Numbered from the stretch's first letter, positions 12,688 through 26,969 are shown. The stretch: 64,000 nt of DNA from Mimachlamys varia (GCA_947623455.1 OX392527.1:11776001-11840000); one strand, 5' to 3'. The notes: generated by a model from the sequence alone, not told the origin. Program-made: numbers and translations.

Positions 12688-13587
12688 CTATAGCGTTTTT
12701 ACGTTTTGATTCTGTCTGTCATTTTCATTTTCAACAAAGTCATCAAAGAGACTAGGCCAGGCTTCGGTGTCATCATACGACCCTAGGTCATCACCAACCT
12801 GCTCAGTGAAATTGAGAAACATGTCCCAGGTATCCCGTGGGATGCCCCGAATATTTGGATGGACCTCTAGAAACTCGAGCCACCTCTGTACTATAGGGGG
12901 CTCTGTCTGTGAGAAGACCAGCTTCCAAAGACTGATTGTCATATCAATGGGAAGTGTCCTTTGTCCCGACTCTGCATCCAGTCCAAACTTGTACGTCCAT
13001 CGATACAGATCCTTGAAGTTTTGCTTGTCCTTTACTTCTGTCAACAAGTCTGTAAACCTACTCTGAATACCTTTGATGGAGTCTGCTTTTATTGCCTTGC
13101 AACCATTGACAAACTCCTCTCTTGTAAACTTGCACATTGTCTTGGCCTGGAATTTCCATGCTAGCACCAACACTATAAATTCATCTGGATTTACATCTAA
13201 ATCTGCACAGAACTTTTCTATACCTTCAGCTAATATTGCATCCTCCCCTGGGTCCTTGTATTGCTCAAACAGAGTTTGTATCTTACTTTCAGAGTAGTCT
13301 CTAGATATAAAAGACAATCTTTTGTTATCGCCATTGCTATGTTTTTTGATGGGCGGTAGTTTTGGGTATGGTGTGAACATTTTCTTGTCTGAGATTGGTT
13401 GAGGCTGCCTACTGGAGGTTAGATGACTAAGGACATCCCCACCCCCAGGATCTGAATTGAGTGCCTGGGGCTGGGAGCCTGCCCTGCCCCGGTAAGTGCC
13501 TGCTGCGGATGCTGACCGTGGTGTACTGGAGTACCTTGAGCTGGCCGTGGTTCCAGGCGTCTCACAACAAGATTGACACTTTCCCAT
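12688..13587 (-). CDS. DCUN1D3: DCN1-like protein 3 (cullin neddylation co-factor)
   Basis: DCN1-like proteins bind cullins and the NEDD8-loaded E2 and promote cullin neddylation, so they tune cullin-RING ubiquitin ligases. The single coding exon gives 299 residues. The N-terminus is MGKCQSCC: Gly2 suits myristoylation and Cys4, 7 and 8 suit palmitoylation, as in the membrane-targeted DCUN1D3 branch. Residues ~10-95 are low-complexity and variable. The PONY/cullin-binding domain covers about residues 100-286, with AWKFQAKTMCKFTREEF and GIPRDTWDMFLNFTE blocks and the EAWPSLFDDFVE C-terminus typical of the family. The ATG is supported by an in-frame TAA three codons upstream. A good 3' splice site on minus at 13617/13616 implies a 5'UTR exon further upstream. 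The human protein is about 304 residues, so this looks full length with no lesion. Confidence 0.96.
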   Translation of the reverse strand: MGKCQSCCETPGTTASSRYSSTPRSASAAGTYRGRAGSQPQALNSDPGGGDVLSHLTSSRQPQPISDKKMFTPYPKLPPIKKHSNGDNKRLSFISRDYSESKIQTLFEQYKDPGEDAILAEGIEKFCADLDVNPDEFIVLVLAWKFQAKTMCKFTREEFVNGCKAIKADSIKGIQSRFTDLLTEVKDKQNFKDLYRWTYKFGLDAESGQRTLPIDMTISLWKLVFSQTEPPIVQRWLEFLEVHPNIRGIPRDTWDMFLNFTEQVGDDLGSYDDTEAWPSLFDDFVENENDRQNQNVKTL

Positions 13588-13920
13588 TGGAAATTACTCC
13601 GCTGACAACTGTATACCTACAATAAACAAAGCAAAGAATACAGAAAAGGTTTATACAGACAGGTAATGTGTTTTAAAGTCAAGGTTAACATAGATATACC
13701 CAATCAATATTTTTTCAATCACATACTTTTTTAAGAATGTTTTCAGAAATTCATACAAATTTCAAGGATTTAAACAAAGAAAACCTCATTTTGTCCTGCC
13801 CCTCAATTGGGGTGCCCTGAGCTATTTATACAAAATTGTTTTTCCTTCATCCAAGGATGTTTCAGACCAAATATGGAAGAAATTAATTTATTCAAACAGT
13901 AGGGTTTTAAACAATTTGCC

Positions 13921-14050
13921 ATGTTTTCCCTGTTGGGCCCCACCCCCCAACATCCATTGGCATACTTTCCCTGTTGGGCCCCACCCCTCAACATCCATTG
14001 GCAGTCAGACTCCCCTGTTGGGGCCCCACCCCTCAACATCCATTGGCAGT
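13921..14050. repeat. ~42-bp tandem repeat, 3 copies
   Basis: Three copies of CCCTGTTGGGCCCCACCCC followed by CAACATCCATTGGCA. They are C-rich compared with their surroundings. Confidence 0.85.
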
Positions 14051-14959
14051 CACTCACAATCTATACAAAATTGATTTCCCTTTATCCCAGGATGTTTCGG
14101 ACCAAATATAGAAGTAATCCTTTCATTCCAATAGAAGAAGTAGGATTTAAAAAATCTGTTAAATTTCCAGTATAAGGTCCAGCCTCTCAGGCCCTTGGAG
14201 ATGCAGATTTACCATTCATACAAAATTGATTCACTTCACAAAAGGATGCTTCATAATCAGACCAAAATTAAATCCACTGAGACTTTTAGGAGTATCAGTG
14301 GTTTTATAGGGGAAAAGTTGAGACCAGGGATGCCGGACAACAGACAGACGAACAACGGATGATGCAGTATGGCATATAAAGCTCACCAGTCCTCCAAACC
14401 AGGTGATCATGCATGAGCTAAAAGTTACATGATAATGTATACTTATCAAACAATATCTGAAATGTTAATATAACCATTGGATACCTGTTAGATTGTATTC
14501 ATATGGTCAATATAAATGCCATCTGGGTGCCAGATAATCATAACAGACATTACATTTATCTAGCAACACACTGCAATCATATTGCCAATAAATACAATCT
14601 GACAGACATTCAACCGTTAATTGTACATATACATAAGGACATACAACATCTATGATCATTACTGACCAAATACATTTTAAGATTCCCTCAAAATATTTCA
14701 TTCCTTGTACCAAATTGATGCCCAATTTATTTCTTCCCAATCAAGCTTGCCAATAGCATGAGAAAAACAGACAGAATCAATAATATGAAGAAATAGGATG
14801 CATTAATTATTCAATTGACGAAGAGATAAGACACATCTATTATATAGGAAGGAGCTACTGACAGCTACAGGCAATTCTCCACTACCTGGATATTGTCATC
14901 ACCCTGTACACAATTTGGTCTTATTTTACTGTTAGGTGATATTCTTTAAACCAAAGATA

Positions 14960-15160
14960 ATTCATACACATGTACAGTTCCTAAAAGCATTTTCTATAAT
15001 TTATATACTTGTACAGTTCTCAAGAAAACATTTTCTATAACCTAAACACATTAATTGTTAAGAGAACATTTTCTAGAATTTATACACATGTACAGTTCTT
15101 AAGAAAACATTTTCTATAATTTATGCACATGCACAGTTCTCAAGAAAACATTTTCTAAAT
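14960..15160. repeat. ~40-bp degenerate tandem repeat, 4-5 copies
   Basis: Diverged copies of ACATGTACAGTTCTCAAGA followed by AAACATTTTCTATAATTTAT. Confidence 0.8.
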
Positions 15161-15629
15161 CGCAAACAACTTCATTCAATTTGTTCTCCTTGGTAAAGTA
15201 ATCGGTCCTGTTTACCCTCAGACATTATCAGGTTATCTAGTCGCTATCATCTCCAGTGATCACAGGCAATTTATAGACACTGTACAACCAGGTGTTCAAC
15301 CCAAGAAAACTCATAAAATACTGCAGTTCATGCCTCTCATCGACCAGAAAGCTTAAAAAAACACCTTTAATTTTTTTCGAAACTAGACCTATGTGTCAGT
15401 GTGACACAATTGTCCCCCTCCTGCTGACTTTAACCAAGGAGATTATTGACATTCAATATGTGTCCCTCCTAACTTTTCACACTCTTGCTAAGAATTAGGT
15501 GATCAATGTCGAAATTTATTGTTAATTAACAACAAAGAATAGGAAATATCATATATATTAATGATAGGAAAGATCACATATACTTTTTGATTTTCTAAAA
15601 CACACTCAAACCATGTATTTAATGACCGA

Positions 15630-18600
15630 CACAAACAGTCAAACAATGTGTTACTTATGGTAGATAAACAGTCAAACCATGTGTTACTAATGGTAGATAA
15701 AATTCAAACAATGTGTTACTTATGGTAGATAAACAGTCAAACCATGTGTTACTAATGGTAGATAAAAGTCAAACAATGTGTTACTTATGGTAGATAAACA
15801 GTCAAACCATGTGTTACTAATGGTAGATAAACAGTCAAATCATGTGTTACTTATGGTAGAGACAAACACAGTCAAACCATGTGTTACTAATGGTAGACAC
15901 AAACAGTCAAACCATGTGTTACTAATGGTAGATAAACAGTCAAACCATGTGTTACTAATGGTAGATAAACAGTCAAACAATGTGTTACCTATGGTAGATA
16001 AAAGTCAAACCATGTGTTACTTATGGTAGATAAACAGTAAAACCATGTGTTACTAATGGTAGAGACAAACACAGTCAAACCATGTGTTACTAATGGTAGA
16101 GACAAACACAGTCAAACCATGTGTTACTAATGGTAGAGACAAACACAGTCAAACAATGTGTTACTAATGGTAGATAAACAGTCAAACCATGTGTTACTAA
16201 TGGTAGATAAACAGTCAAACCATGTGTTACTAATGGTAGAGACAAACACAAACCATGTGTTACTAATGGTAGAGACAAACACAGTCAAACCATGTGTTAC
16301 TAATGGTAGAGACAAACACAGTCAAACAATGTGTTACTAATGGTAGATAAACAGTCAAACCATGTGTTACTAATGGTAGATAAACAGTCAAACCATGTGT
16401 TACTAATGGTAGATAAACAGTCAAACCATGTGTTACTAATGGTAGATAAACAGTCAAACCATGTGTTACTAAAGGTAGAGACAAACACAAACCATGTGTT
16501 ACTAATGGTAGAGACAAACACAGTCAAACCATGTGTTACTAATGGTAGAGACAAACACAGTCAAACAATGTGTTACTAATGATAGATAAACAGTCAAACC
16601 ATGTGTTACTAATGGTAGAGACAAACACAAACCATGTGTTACTTATAGTAGAGACAAACACAGTCAAACCATGTGTTACTAATGATAGATAAACAGTCAA
16701 ACCATGCGTTACTTATGGTAGAGACAAACACAAACCATGTGTTACTAATGGTAGAGACAAACACAAACCATGTGTTACTAATGGTAGAGACAAACACAGT
16801 CAAACCATGTGTTACTTATGGTAGAGATAAACAGTCAAACCATGTGTTACTAATGGTAGATAAACAGTCAAACCATGTGTTACTAATGGTAGATAAACAG
16901 TCAAACCTTGTGTTACTAATGGAAGATAAACAGTCACACAATGTGTTACTAATGGTAGACACAAACACAGTCAAACCATGTGTTACTAATGGTAGAGACA
17001 AACACAGTCAAACAATGTGTTACTAATGGTAGATAAACAGTCAAACCATGTGTTACTAATGGTAGATAAACAGTCAAACCATGTGTTACTAAAGGTAGAG
17101 ACAAACACAAACCATGTGTTACTAATGGTAGAGACAAACACAGTCAAACCATGTGTTACTAATGGTAGAGACAAACACAGTCAAACAATGTGTTACTAAT
17201 GATAGATAAACAGTCAAACCATGTGTTACTAATGGTAGAGACAAACACAAACCATGTGTTACTTATAGTAGAGACAAACACAGTCAAACCATGTGTTACT
17301 AATGATAGATAAACAGTCAAACCATGTGTTACTAATGATAGATAAACAGTCAAACCATGCGTTACTTATGGTAGAGACAAACACAAACCATGTGTTACTA
17401 ATGGTAGAGACAAACACAAACCATGTGTTACTAATGGTAGAGACAAACACAGTCAAACCATGTGTTACTTATGGTAGAGATAAACAGTCAAACCATGTGT
17501 TACTAATGGTAGATAAACAGTCAAACCATGTGTTACTAATGGTAGATAAATAGTCAAACCTTGTGTTACTAATGGAAGATAAACAGTCACACAATGTGTT
17601 ACTAATGGTAGACACAAACACAGTCAAACCATGTGTTACTAATGGTAGAGACAAACACAGTCAAACAATGTGTTACTAATGGTAGATAAACAGTCAAACC
17701 ATGTGTTACTAATGGTAGATAAACAGTCAAACCATGTGTTACTAATGGTAGATAAATAGTCAAACCATGTGTTACTAATGGTAGATAAACAGTCAAACCA
17801 TGTGTTACTAATGGTAGAGACAAACACAGTCAAACCATGTGTTACTAATGGTAGATAAACAGTCAAACCATGTGTTACTAATGGTAGAGACAAACAGTCA
17901 AACCATGTGTTACTAATGGTAGAGACAAACACAGTCAAACCATGTGTTACTAATGGTAGATAAACAGTCAAACCATGTGTTACTAATGGTAGATAAACAG
18001 TCAAACCATGTGTTACTAATGGTAGAGACAAACAAAAACCATGTGTTACTAATCGTAGAGACAAACACAAACCATGTGTTACTAATGGTAGAGACAAACA
18101 CAGTCAAACCATGTGTTACTAATGGTAGATAAACAGACAAACCATGTGTTACTAATGGTAGAGACAAACACAGTCAAACCATGTGTTACTTATGGTAGAT
18201 AAACAGTCAAACCATGTGTTACTAATGGTAGATAAACAGTCAAACCTTGTGTTACTAATGGTAGAGACAAACACAGTCAAACCATGTGTTACTAATGGTA
18301 GATAAACAGTCAAACAATGTGTTACTAATGGTAGACACAAACACAGTCAAACCATGTGTTACTAATGGTAGAGACAAACACAGTCAAACAATGTGTTACT
18401 AATGGTAGATAAACAGTCAAACCATGTGTTACTAATGGTAGATAAACAGTCAAACCATGTGTTACTAATGGTAGATAAACAGTCAAACCATGTGTTACTT
18501 ATGGTAGATAAACAGTCAAACCATGTGTTACTAATGGTAGAGACAAACACAGTCAAACCATGTGTTACTAATGGTAGAGATAAACAGTCAAACCATGTGT

Positions 18601-18897
18601 TACTAATGGTAGAGACAAACACAGTCAAACCATGTGTTACTTACGGTAGAGATAAACAGTCAAACCATGTGTTACTAATGGTAGAGACAAACACAGTCAA
18701 ACCATGTGTTACTAATGGTAGAGATAAACAGTCAAACCATGTGTTACTAATGGTAGAGACAAACACAAACCATGTGTTACTAATGGTAGAGACAAACACA
18801 GTCAAACCATGTGTTACTTATGGTAGAGACAAACACAGTCAAACCATGTGTAACGTTACTAATGGTAGACAAACACAAACCTTGCGCTACTAATGTT
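15630..18897. repeat. 33/37-bp minisatellite, ~95 copies, with ~620-bp higher-order repeats
   Basis: Two main unit types are interspersed. One is CAAACCATGTGTTACTAATG plus GTAGATAAACAGT (33 bp). The other has GTAGAGACAAACACAGT instead (37 bp), with a shorter variant lacking CAGT. Rare marker variants recur 620-653 bp apart: CTAAAGGTAGAG at 16.47 and 17.09 kb, CTTATAGTAG at 16.64 and 17.26 kb, GGAAGATAAACAGTCACAC at 16.92 and 17.57 kb. The centre was therefore amplified as blocks. Many short open frames on both strands are repeat by-products. Confidence 0.95.
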
Positions 18898-19744
18898 AGA
18901 TTAGCACATTAATGCATTAATACTTTGATCAGAACATGAAAACTAATCCTCAACTCTTGTAGTAATTCCATGCGTTAAATGACGGTAAATTCTGACCAGT
19001 GAGACATACAATAGTAATATCTCAACTGTGTAGCCGGCCTTCATCCATCAGCATCCTTTGTAAATCAAGTAGAACTAATACAATGGGCACACATGTCCTA
19101 CAATTAAGGTGTATACACGTGAGTTAATTCCCTACATCCTGTGAGAGGCAGCTTATCAAACAGCCACCAGTTACAATCATGTCTGCCTAGCACAAGTAAA
19201 CACATTGATTTTCACTCATCAATTTTTACTTCCTCCATCATTGCCAATATGTGTATTGGTGTTGAGTGTGAAGGGTTCCAGGATTCCTGTAGCAGTGTAC
19301 CTGGGTCCGTCAGGAATATTTTGTTCAGGGTTGTACGACATGTTTGTCGTACTTACACACATGTACTAATGAAAACAAAAGTTGATTTATAACAATGTAG
19401 TCTAAGATTCTAAGGAAGCATAAAAAATACAGTTAATACATTATTGTCATAATTTTGATTAAGACTATATTTACAAGAGATATATATCTCCAAAGGATCT
19501 TGGCACCCATCATTATTGATTGTCATTTGTTCTTAAAAAGTTTAATATCTTCCCTTCTTTTACTTTCTTTTTTATTTGATCTTAATTATATGAAATTTGA
19601 GAATTCCTCTGACAAAATAACTCTCAAATCAAAAATGATTGCCTGTCAGCAATTTTGCTTTTCTTATCAGTCTTGGATCAAAATAGTACAACTAAGGACA
19701 AAGGGGAACCAACATTTGAATTTTGGAAAAATCCATCTTGTATT
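18898..19744. other. Unique AT-rich spacer
   Basis: Short open frames (for example 19141-19392 and 19455-19766 on plus) show no recognisable protein similarity. No RNA gene or inverted repeat was seen. Confidence 0.35.
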
Positions 19745-20830
19745 TCTCAAACAAGAGGCACCGTAGGCCTGCATCACTCACTTGGTGCTCCTCACACATT
19801 TATAACCTGAAATGGTCTAAAACCTATGATTAAGTCATTGTAAACAGATAAAAATTGACATTTACAACCCCGCACTGCGACATTAAAGGCATGTCAAGGT
19901 AGTTTTTACTGAATAACATTAACGTTGCTCAGTTTCTTCCAAAGCGTTTTCTAGCCAAATAACATGTCTCTAGGCCTTTCAATATTTCAAAAGAAGTCTT
20001 TTGAAAGTTGTGACATATTTGACCCCTGTGACCTTAAATGTAGGTCAAAGTTGGGGGAGGTTTGACAAACTTTGTTTGGCTCCTTCCAATGAAGCTTCCA
20101 GCCAAAAATCATCTCTCCAAGCCTTTTGGGAAATTCAGGTGTCATTTAAAAGTTTTGGATACATTTGACTCCTGTTATTGTTTATTTTAGCAGGCTTTGT
20201 TGAACTTCTCCCATGGAAGCTAAGAGCCAAATATCATGTCACTACGACCCTTAGGTATTTCAGAAAAAGCCATTAAAGAAAATGTTGACGGACGATTGGC
20301 CAGGTGAGCTAACAAGAGGCCCATGGGCCTTAACGGTTATCTGACAATCTATATAATTTTTCGTTGGTAAATGTTTAAAGATATTACCATATTTGACTCG
20401 TTACCTTAGAGGGTCAATGAACAAACTTGTTATTCCTGCATCGAGGAATATTGATACTACCAGCAAAATAGCCTTATCCTGAGACCTTTAGTTACTGAGA
20501 AGAAGTATTTGAAACATTTTAAGACATTTGACCCCTATGACCTTGAACGTAGATCAAGGTCAATCATATGAATGAAATTGGTTGCTCTTCATCCAAGCAT
20601 GATACAGCCCAAATATCAGTTCACTGGGCGTTTAGGTTATTAAGAAGAAGTTCTTTGGAGATTTTTAACACATTTGACCCCGGTGATCTTGAAAGTAGGT
20701 CAAGGTCATTGACATAAAGAAACTTTGTAGCAGTCTATCCCAGGAATCTACTGGCCAAATCTCAGCATCCTGGGCATTGGGGTTATTGACAAGAAGATTC
20801 TTAAAATGGCAATAACAATCTTCTAAAGTT
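19745..20830. repeat. Molluscan-type dispersed repeat cluster
   Basis: Several segments carry the phrases of an abundant bivalve repeat family: ACATTTGACCCCTGTGACCT, AGGTCAAGGTCA, and the end signature GGTGAGCTAACAAGAGGCCC followed by ATGGGCCTTAACGG at about 20302-20332. A second end-like piece (AACAAGAGGCACCGTAGGCC) lies near 19750. I recognise the family by wording from other bivalve sequences. Its class and exact ends cannot be set here. Confidence 0.55.
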
Positions 20831-20944
20831 GAAATGCAAGATAGTGTCTGTTAGCCAATTATTTACTTTCATCAATCCCATGATCATAAGCATACAACTA
20901 GTATAGATTTTAATGGGGGCCATAAAATATGTCCCTATTAATAC

Positions 20945-21793
20945 CTAGTGTTTACAACACACATCTACCATAAATATCCATGTGTATACAACACACATCT
21001 ACCATGAAAACCCAATGAATACAACATGGTAGTACCATGAATACCCAATGTATACAACACATCTACCATGAAAACCCAATGTATACAACACATCTACCAT
21101 GAAAACACAATGTATACAACACATCTATCATGAAAACCCAATGTATACAACACATCTACCATGAAAACACAATGTATACAACACATCTACCATGAAAACA
21201 CAATGTATACAACACATCTATCATGAAAACCCAATGTATACAACACATCTACCATGAAAACACAATGTATACAACACATCTACCATGAAAACACAATGTA
21301 TACAACATGGTAGTACCATGAATACCCAATGTATACAACATGGTAGTACCATGAAAACCTAATGTATACAACACATCTACCATGAAAACCCAGTGTATAC
21401 AACACATCTACCATGAAAACCCAATGTATAAAACACATCTACCATGAAAACCCAATGTATACAAAACATCTACCATGAAAACCCAATGTATACAACTTGG
21501 TAGTACCATGAAAACCCAATGTATAAAACACATCTACCATGAATACCCAATGTATACAACATGGTAGTACCATGAAAACCCAATGTATAAAACACATCTA
21601 CCATGAATACCCAATGTATACAACATGGTAGTACCATGAAAAACCAATGTATAAAACACATCTACCATGAAAACCCAATGTATACAACTTGGTAGTACCA
21701 TGAAAACCCAATGTATAAAACACATCTACCATGAAAACCCAATGTATACAACTTGGTAGTACCATGAAAACCCAATGTATAAAACACATCTCT
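20945..21793. repeat. 31-32-bp minisatellite, ~26 copies
   Basis: Two alternating unit types share CATGAAAACCCAATGTATA. One is preceded by CACATCTAC and the other by ACTTGGTAGTAC or ACATGGTAGTAC. In the right half they alternate strictly as a ~64-bp dimer, which explains the evenly staggered minus-strand 63-residue open frames there. Confidence 0.93.
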
Positions 21794-23228
21794 ACTATTA
21801 TAATAGCCAGTGTAAACGAAACAATTATCTGCCATATATATATATAGACAAGGAATTAACAAAAAGTTTGCCTCATAGAGACTGAATTTGTATGCAGAAA
21901 TCTACAACTACAATGCTTTCCACACAATGGTGAATGAAAAATTACTGATAGAACAAGTGTTATGTATACAAAAACTCCACCTCTAATTTCTCATCTCTCT
22001 ACATGGTACATTTGAGCCTACGTATACCTGGGTAAATGAATTTGATTAAATGGGTGTACTTTTCTCAGTATTCTTTCTCACTGTAACCATAGTGGTTTGT
22101 AAGTGTATCATATTTTCCCCTTACAGTGTGTGTATGTAAAGCTACGTCAGAACAGAACCGTGTAAATTATTCATATGAACAAAATATAAGTCATTCACCT
22201 TTAAGATGACATAATGGTTTTGATTATTGATTAATGCAAGATAACCTTTCCTACACTGACAGAGGTATCTCACACAAATGATCATGACACTATGTATACA
22301 GGACGGGTCCGGTGTTGTGGTACTGAACAAAACTCTGTCCAGCAGTTACACCTGACCAGAACAAGTTGATAGGGTAAATCAATATTTAGACCAAAAGCAT
22401 TAAAAACAAATAAACAAAGAAAGAACATCCATCAAATGATCTGACGAAAGGGATGGGGTGTCAGATTGGAAAGGGACTTTTACTAAAACTGAAGGTGACA
22501 AAATAGTACATCTAAACTAAACTATTGATTAATATCAGATTAAACTTTCAACAGGAAGGTGGAAGATGACTAACATATATGCACAATAATACATAACAGG
22601 GAAATAATGACTCAGTACGGAGTGACAGTACCATGACAATCTCTTCATCAGTCAAGGCATTATGTGCATTAATACCAGTCAATAAAAAGAATGTTAAACA
22701 AATACAGTCAAACACGTAAACACAAGTCTCTGGGGACCAGGGGAAATAGTTCATTATAAGCATAGTTTCCTATACATGTTATATGCACAGGGGCTAGGCA
22801 CGGACCTATGTCACTATGAAATGATGGTCAGATAATTTTTTACCTTTCTCAAATATATAACCCACTACTATGTATCTGTGACAATTGAAAGAACTAACCT
22901 GACTGCGAAAATCAACCTATTTTCACTCTAAGCTTGTTTTCTTCACTGAATGAAGTCCAGTTTTTTTACATGCATGCTTCATTTTAAAAGTGAAACTTTT
23001 ATCTTTCAGCCGATACAATACCAAATATATACAGTAGGATAGATGTTTCTCAATAAAAACACATTGCATGTTATTTGTACGAAGTTAAAAAATAGACAGA
23101 AATATATGTCTGTGGTCTCTATTACAACTAGTGAACTACAGCCCAATTGACCCTGACCACAATCTCAAACTTACAGACGCTCTTGATAGACATCTGTGCC
23201 TAAACCAGGAATCAAAATGGCAGTCCTG
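21794..23228. other. Unique AT-rich spacer
   Basis: No gene, RNA or mobile element recognised. Short open frames on minus (22142-22330, 22548-22763) match nothing I know. Confidence 0.35.
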
Positions 23229-26200
23229 TCTGTCTTAGTGTACAGGTATTATAACATTGGTACTGCCTGATAACTGTCCTAGTGTACAGGTATTATAACA
23301 TTGGTATGCCTGATAACTGTCTTAGTGTACAGGTATTATACTATTGGTACTGCCCGATAACTGTCTTAGTGTACAGGTATTATAACATTGGTACTGCCTG
23401 ATAACTGTCCTAGTGTACAGGTATTATAACATTGGTACTGCCTGATAACTGTCATAGTGTACAGGTATTATAACATTGGTACTGCCTGATAACTGTCCTA
23501 GTGTACAGGAATTATAACATTGGTACTGCCTGATAACTGTCTTAGTGTACAGGTATCATACTATTGGTACTGCCTGATAACTGTCTTAGTGTACAGGTAT
23601 TATAACATTGGTACTGTCTGATTACTGTCTTAGTGTACAGGTATTATAACATTGGTACTGCCTGATAAATGTCTTAGTGTACAGGTATTATAACATTGGT
23701 ACTGTCTGATAACTGTCTTAGTGTACAGGTATTATAACATTGGTACTGCCCAATAACTGTCTTAGTGAACAGGTATTATAACATTGGTACTGTCTGATAA
23801 CTGTCTTAGTGTACAGGTATTATAATATTGGTACTGCCTGATAACTGTCTTAGTGTACAGGTATCATACTATTGGTACTGCCTGATAACTGTTTTAGTGT
23901 ACAGGTATTATACTATTGGTACTGCCCGATAACTTTCTTAGTGTACAGGTATTATACTATTGGTACTGCCCGATAACTGTCTTAGTGTACAGGTATTATA
24001 CTATTGGTACTGCCCGATAACTGTCTTAGTGTACAGGTATTATAATATTGGTACTGTCTGATAACTGTCTTAATGTACAGGTATTATAATATTGGTACTG
24101 TCTGATAACTATCTTAGTGTACAGGTATTATACTATTGGTACTGTCTGATAACTGTCTTAGTGTACAGGTATTATACTATTGGTACTGCCTGATTACTGT
24201 GTTAGTGTACAGGTATTATAACATTGGTACTGCCTGATAACTGTCTTTGTGTACAGGTATTATAACATTGGTACTGCCTGATAACTGTCTTAGTGTACAG
24301 GTATTATACTATTGGTACTGCCCGATAACTGTCTTAGTGTACAGGTATTATAACATTGGTACTGCCTGATAACTGTCCTAGTGTACAGGTATTATAACAT
24401 TGGTACTGCCTGATAACTGTCATAGTGTACAGGTATTATAACATTGGTACTGCCTGATAACTGTCCTAGTGTACAGGAATTATAACATTGGTACTGCCTG
24501 ATAACTGTCTTAGTGTACAGGTATCATACTATTGGTACTGCCTGATAACTGTCTTAGTGTACAGGTATTATAACATTGGTACTGTCTGATTACTGTCTTA
24601 GTGTACAGGTATTATAACATTGGTACTGCCTGATAAATGTCTTAGTGTACAGGTATTATAACATTGGTACTGTCTGATAACTGTCTTAGTGTACAGGTAT
24701 TATAACATTGGTACTGCCCAATAACTGTCTTAGTGAACAGGTATTATAACATTGGTACTGTCTGATAACTGTCTTAGTGTACAGGTATTATAATATTGGT
24801 ACTGCCTGATAACTGTCTTAGTGTACAGGTATCATACTATTGGTACTGCCTGATAACTGTTTTAGTGTACAGGTATTATACTATTGGTACTGCCCGATAA
24901 CTTTCTTAGTGTACAGGTATTATACTATTGGTACTGCCCGATAACTGTCTTAGTGTACAGGTATTATACTATTGGTACTGCCCGATAACTGTCTTAGTGT
25001 ACAGGTATTATAATATTGGTACTGTCTGATAACTGTCTTAATGTACAGGTATTATAATATTGGTACTGTCTGATAACTATCTTAGTGTACAGGTATTATA
25101 CTATTGGTACTGTCTGATAACTGTCTTAGTGTACAGGTATTATACTATTGGTACTGCCTGATTACTGTGTTAGTGTACAGGTATTATACTATTGGTACTG
25201 CCTGATAACTGTCTTAGTGTACAGGTATTATACTATTGGTACTGCCCGATAACTGTCTTAGTGTACAGGTATTATAGTATTGGTACTGCCTGATAACTGT
25301 CTTAGTGTACAGATATTATACTATTGGTACTGCCTGATTACTGTCTTAGTGTACAGGTATTATACTATTGGTACTGCCTGATAACTGTCTTAGTGTACAG
25401 GTATTATACTATTGGTACTGCCCGATAACTGTCTTAGTGTACAGGTATTATACTATTGGTACTGCCTGATAACTGTCTTAGTGTACAGGTATTATAGTAT
25501 TGGTACTGCCCGATAACTGTCTTAGTGTACAGGTATTATAATATTGGTACTGCCTGATAACTGTCTTAGTGTACAGGTATTATACTATTGGTACTGTCTG
25601 ATAACTGTCTTAGTGTACAGGTAATATACTATTGGTACTGTCTGATAACTGTCTTAGTGTACAGGTATTATAACATTGGTACTGCCTGATAACTGTCTTA
25701 GTGTACAGGTATTATACTATTGGTACTGCCTGATAACTGTCTAAGTGTACAGGTATTATAACATTGGTACTGCCTGATAACTGTCTTAGTGTACAGGTAT
25801 TATACTATTGGTACTGCCTGATAACTGTCTAAGTGTACAGGTATTATAACATTGGTACTGCCTGATAACTGTCTTAGTGTACAGGTATCATACTATTGGT
25901 ACTGCCTGATAACTGTCTTAGTGTACAGGTATTATACTATTGGTACTGCCTGATAACTGTCTTAGTGTACAGGTATTATAATATTGGTACTGTCTGATAA
26001 CTGTCTTAATGTACAGGTATTATACTATTGGTACTGCCTGATAACTGTCTTAGTGTACAGGTATTATAACATTGGTACTGCCTGATAACTGTCTTAGTGT
26101 ACAGGTATTATACTATTGGTACTGCCTGATAACTGTCTTAGTGTACAGGTATCATACTATTGGTACTGCCTGATAACTGTCTTAATGTACAGGTATTATA

Positions 26201-26969
26201 CTATTGGTACCGCCTGATAACTGTCTTAGTGTACAGGTATTATACTATTGGTAATGTCTGATAACTGTCTGAGTGTACAGGTATTATAACATTGGTACTG
26301 CCTGATAACTGTCTTAATGTACAGGTATTATACTATTGGTACTGCCTGATAACTGTCTTAGTGTACAGGTATTATACTATTGGTACTGCCTGATAACTGT
26401 CTTAGTGTACAGGTATTATACTATTGGTACTGCCTGATAACTGTCTTAGTGTACAGGTATTATACTATTGGTACTGCCTGATAACTGTCTTAGTGTACAG
26501 GTATTATACTATTGGTACTGCCCGATAACTGTCTTAGTGTACAGGTATTATACTATTGGTACTGCCCGATAACTGTCTTAGTGTACAGGTATTATACTAT
26601 TGGTACTGCCCGATAACTGTCTTAGTGTACAGGTTATATACTATTGGTACTGCCTGATAACTGTCTTAGTGTACAGGTATTATACTATTGGTACTGCCCG
26701 ATAACTGTCTTAGTGTACAGGTATTATACTATTGGTACTGCCCGATAACTGTCTTAGTGTACAGGTATTATACTATTGGTACTGCCCGATAACTGTCTTA
26801 GTGTACAGGTATTATACTATTGGTACTGCCCGATAACTGTCTTAGTGTACAGGTATTATAACATTGGTACTGCCTGATAACTGTCTTTGTGTACAGATAT
26901 TATACTATTGGTACTGCCTGATAACTGTCTTAGTGTACAGGTATTATAGTATTGGTACTGCCTGATAAC
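23229..26969. repeat. 44-bp minisatellite, 85 copies, with a 968-bp higher-order repeat
   Basis: The unit is CTGTCTTAGTGTACAGGTAT, TATAACATTGGTACTGCC and TGATAA, with frequent TATACTATTGG and CCCGATAA variants. The span corresponds almost exactly to 85 x 44 bp. Rare markers recur at 968 bp, i.e. 22 units (for example AACTTTCTTAGTG at 23931 and 24899), so about 22 units were duplicated as a block. Copies 3' of 25.2 kb are less ordered. Confidence 0.96.

Larger units (their letters stand above)
13617..15629. other. Upstream/intron region of DCUN1D3, no exon recognised
   Basis: Probably the 5'UTR intron and promoter side of DCUN1D3 on minus. It contains two small tandem repeats listed separately. 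I could not identify the first non-coding exon or a promoter motif. Confidence 0.35.
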
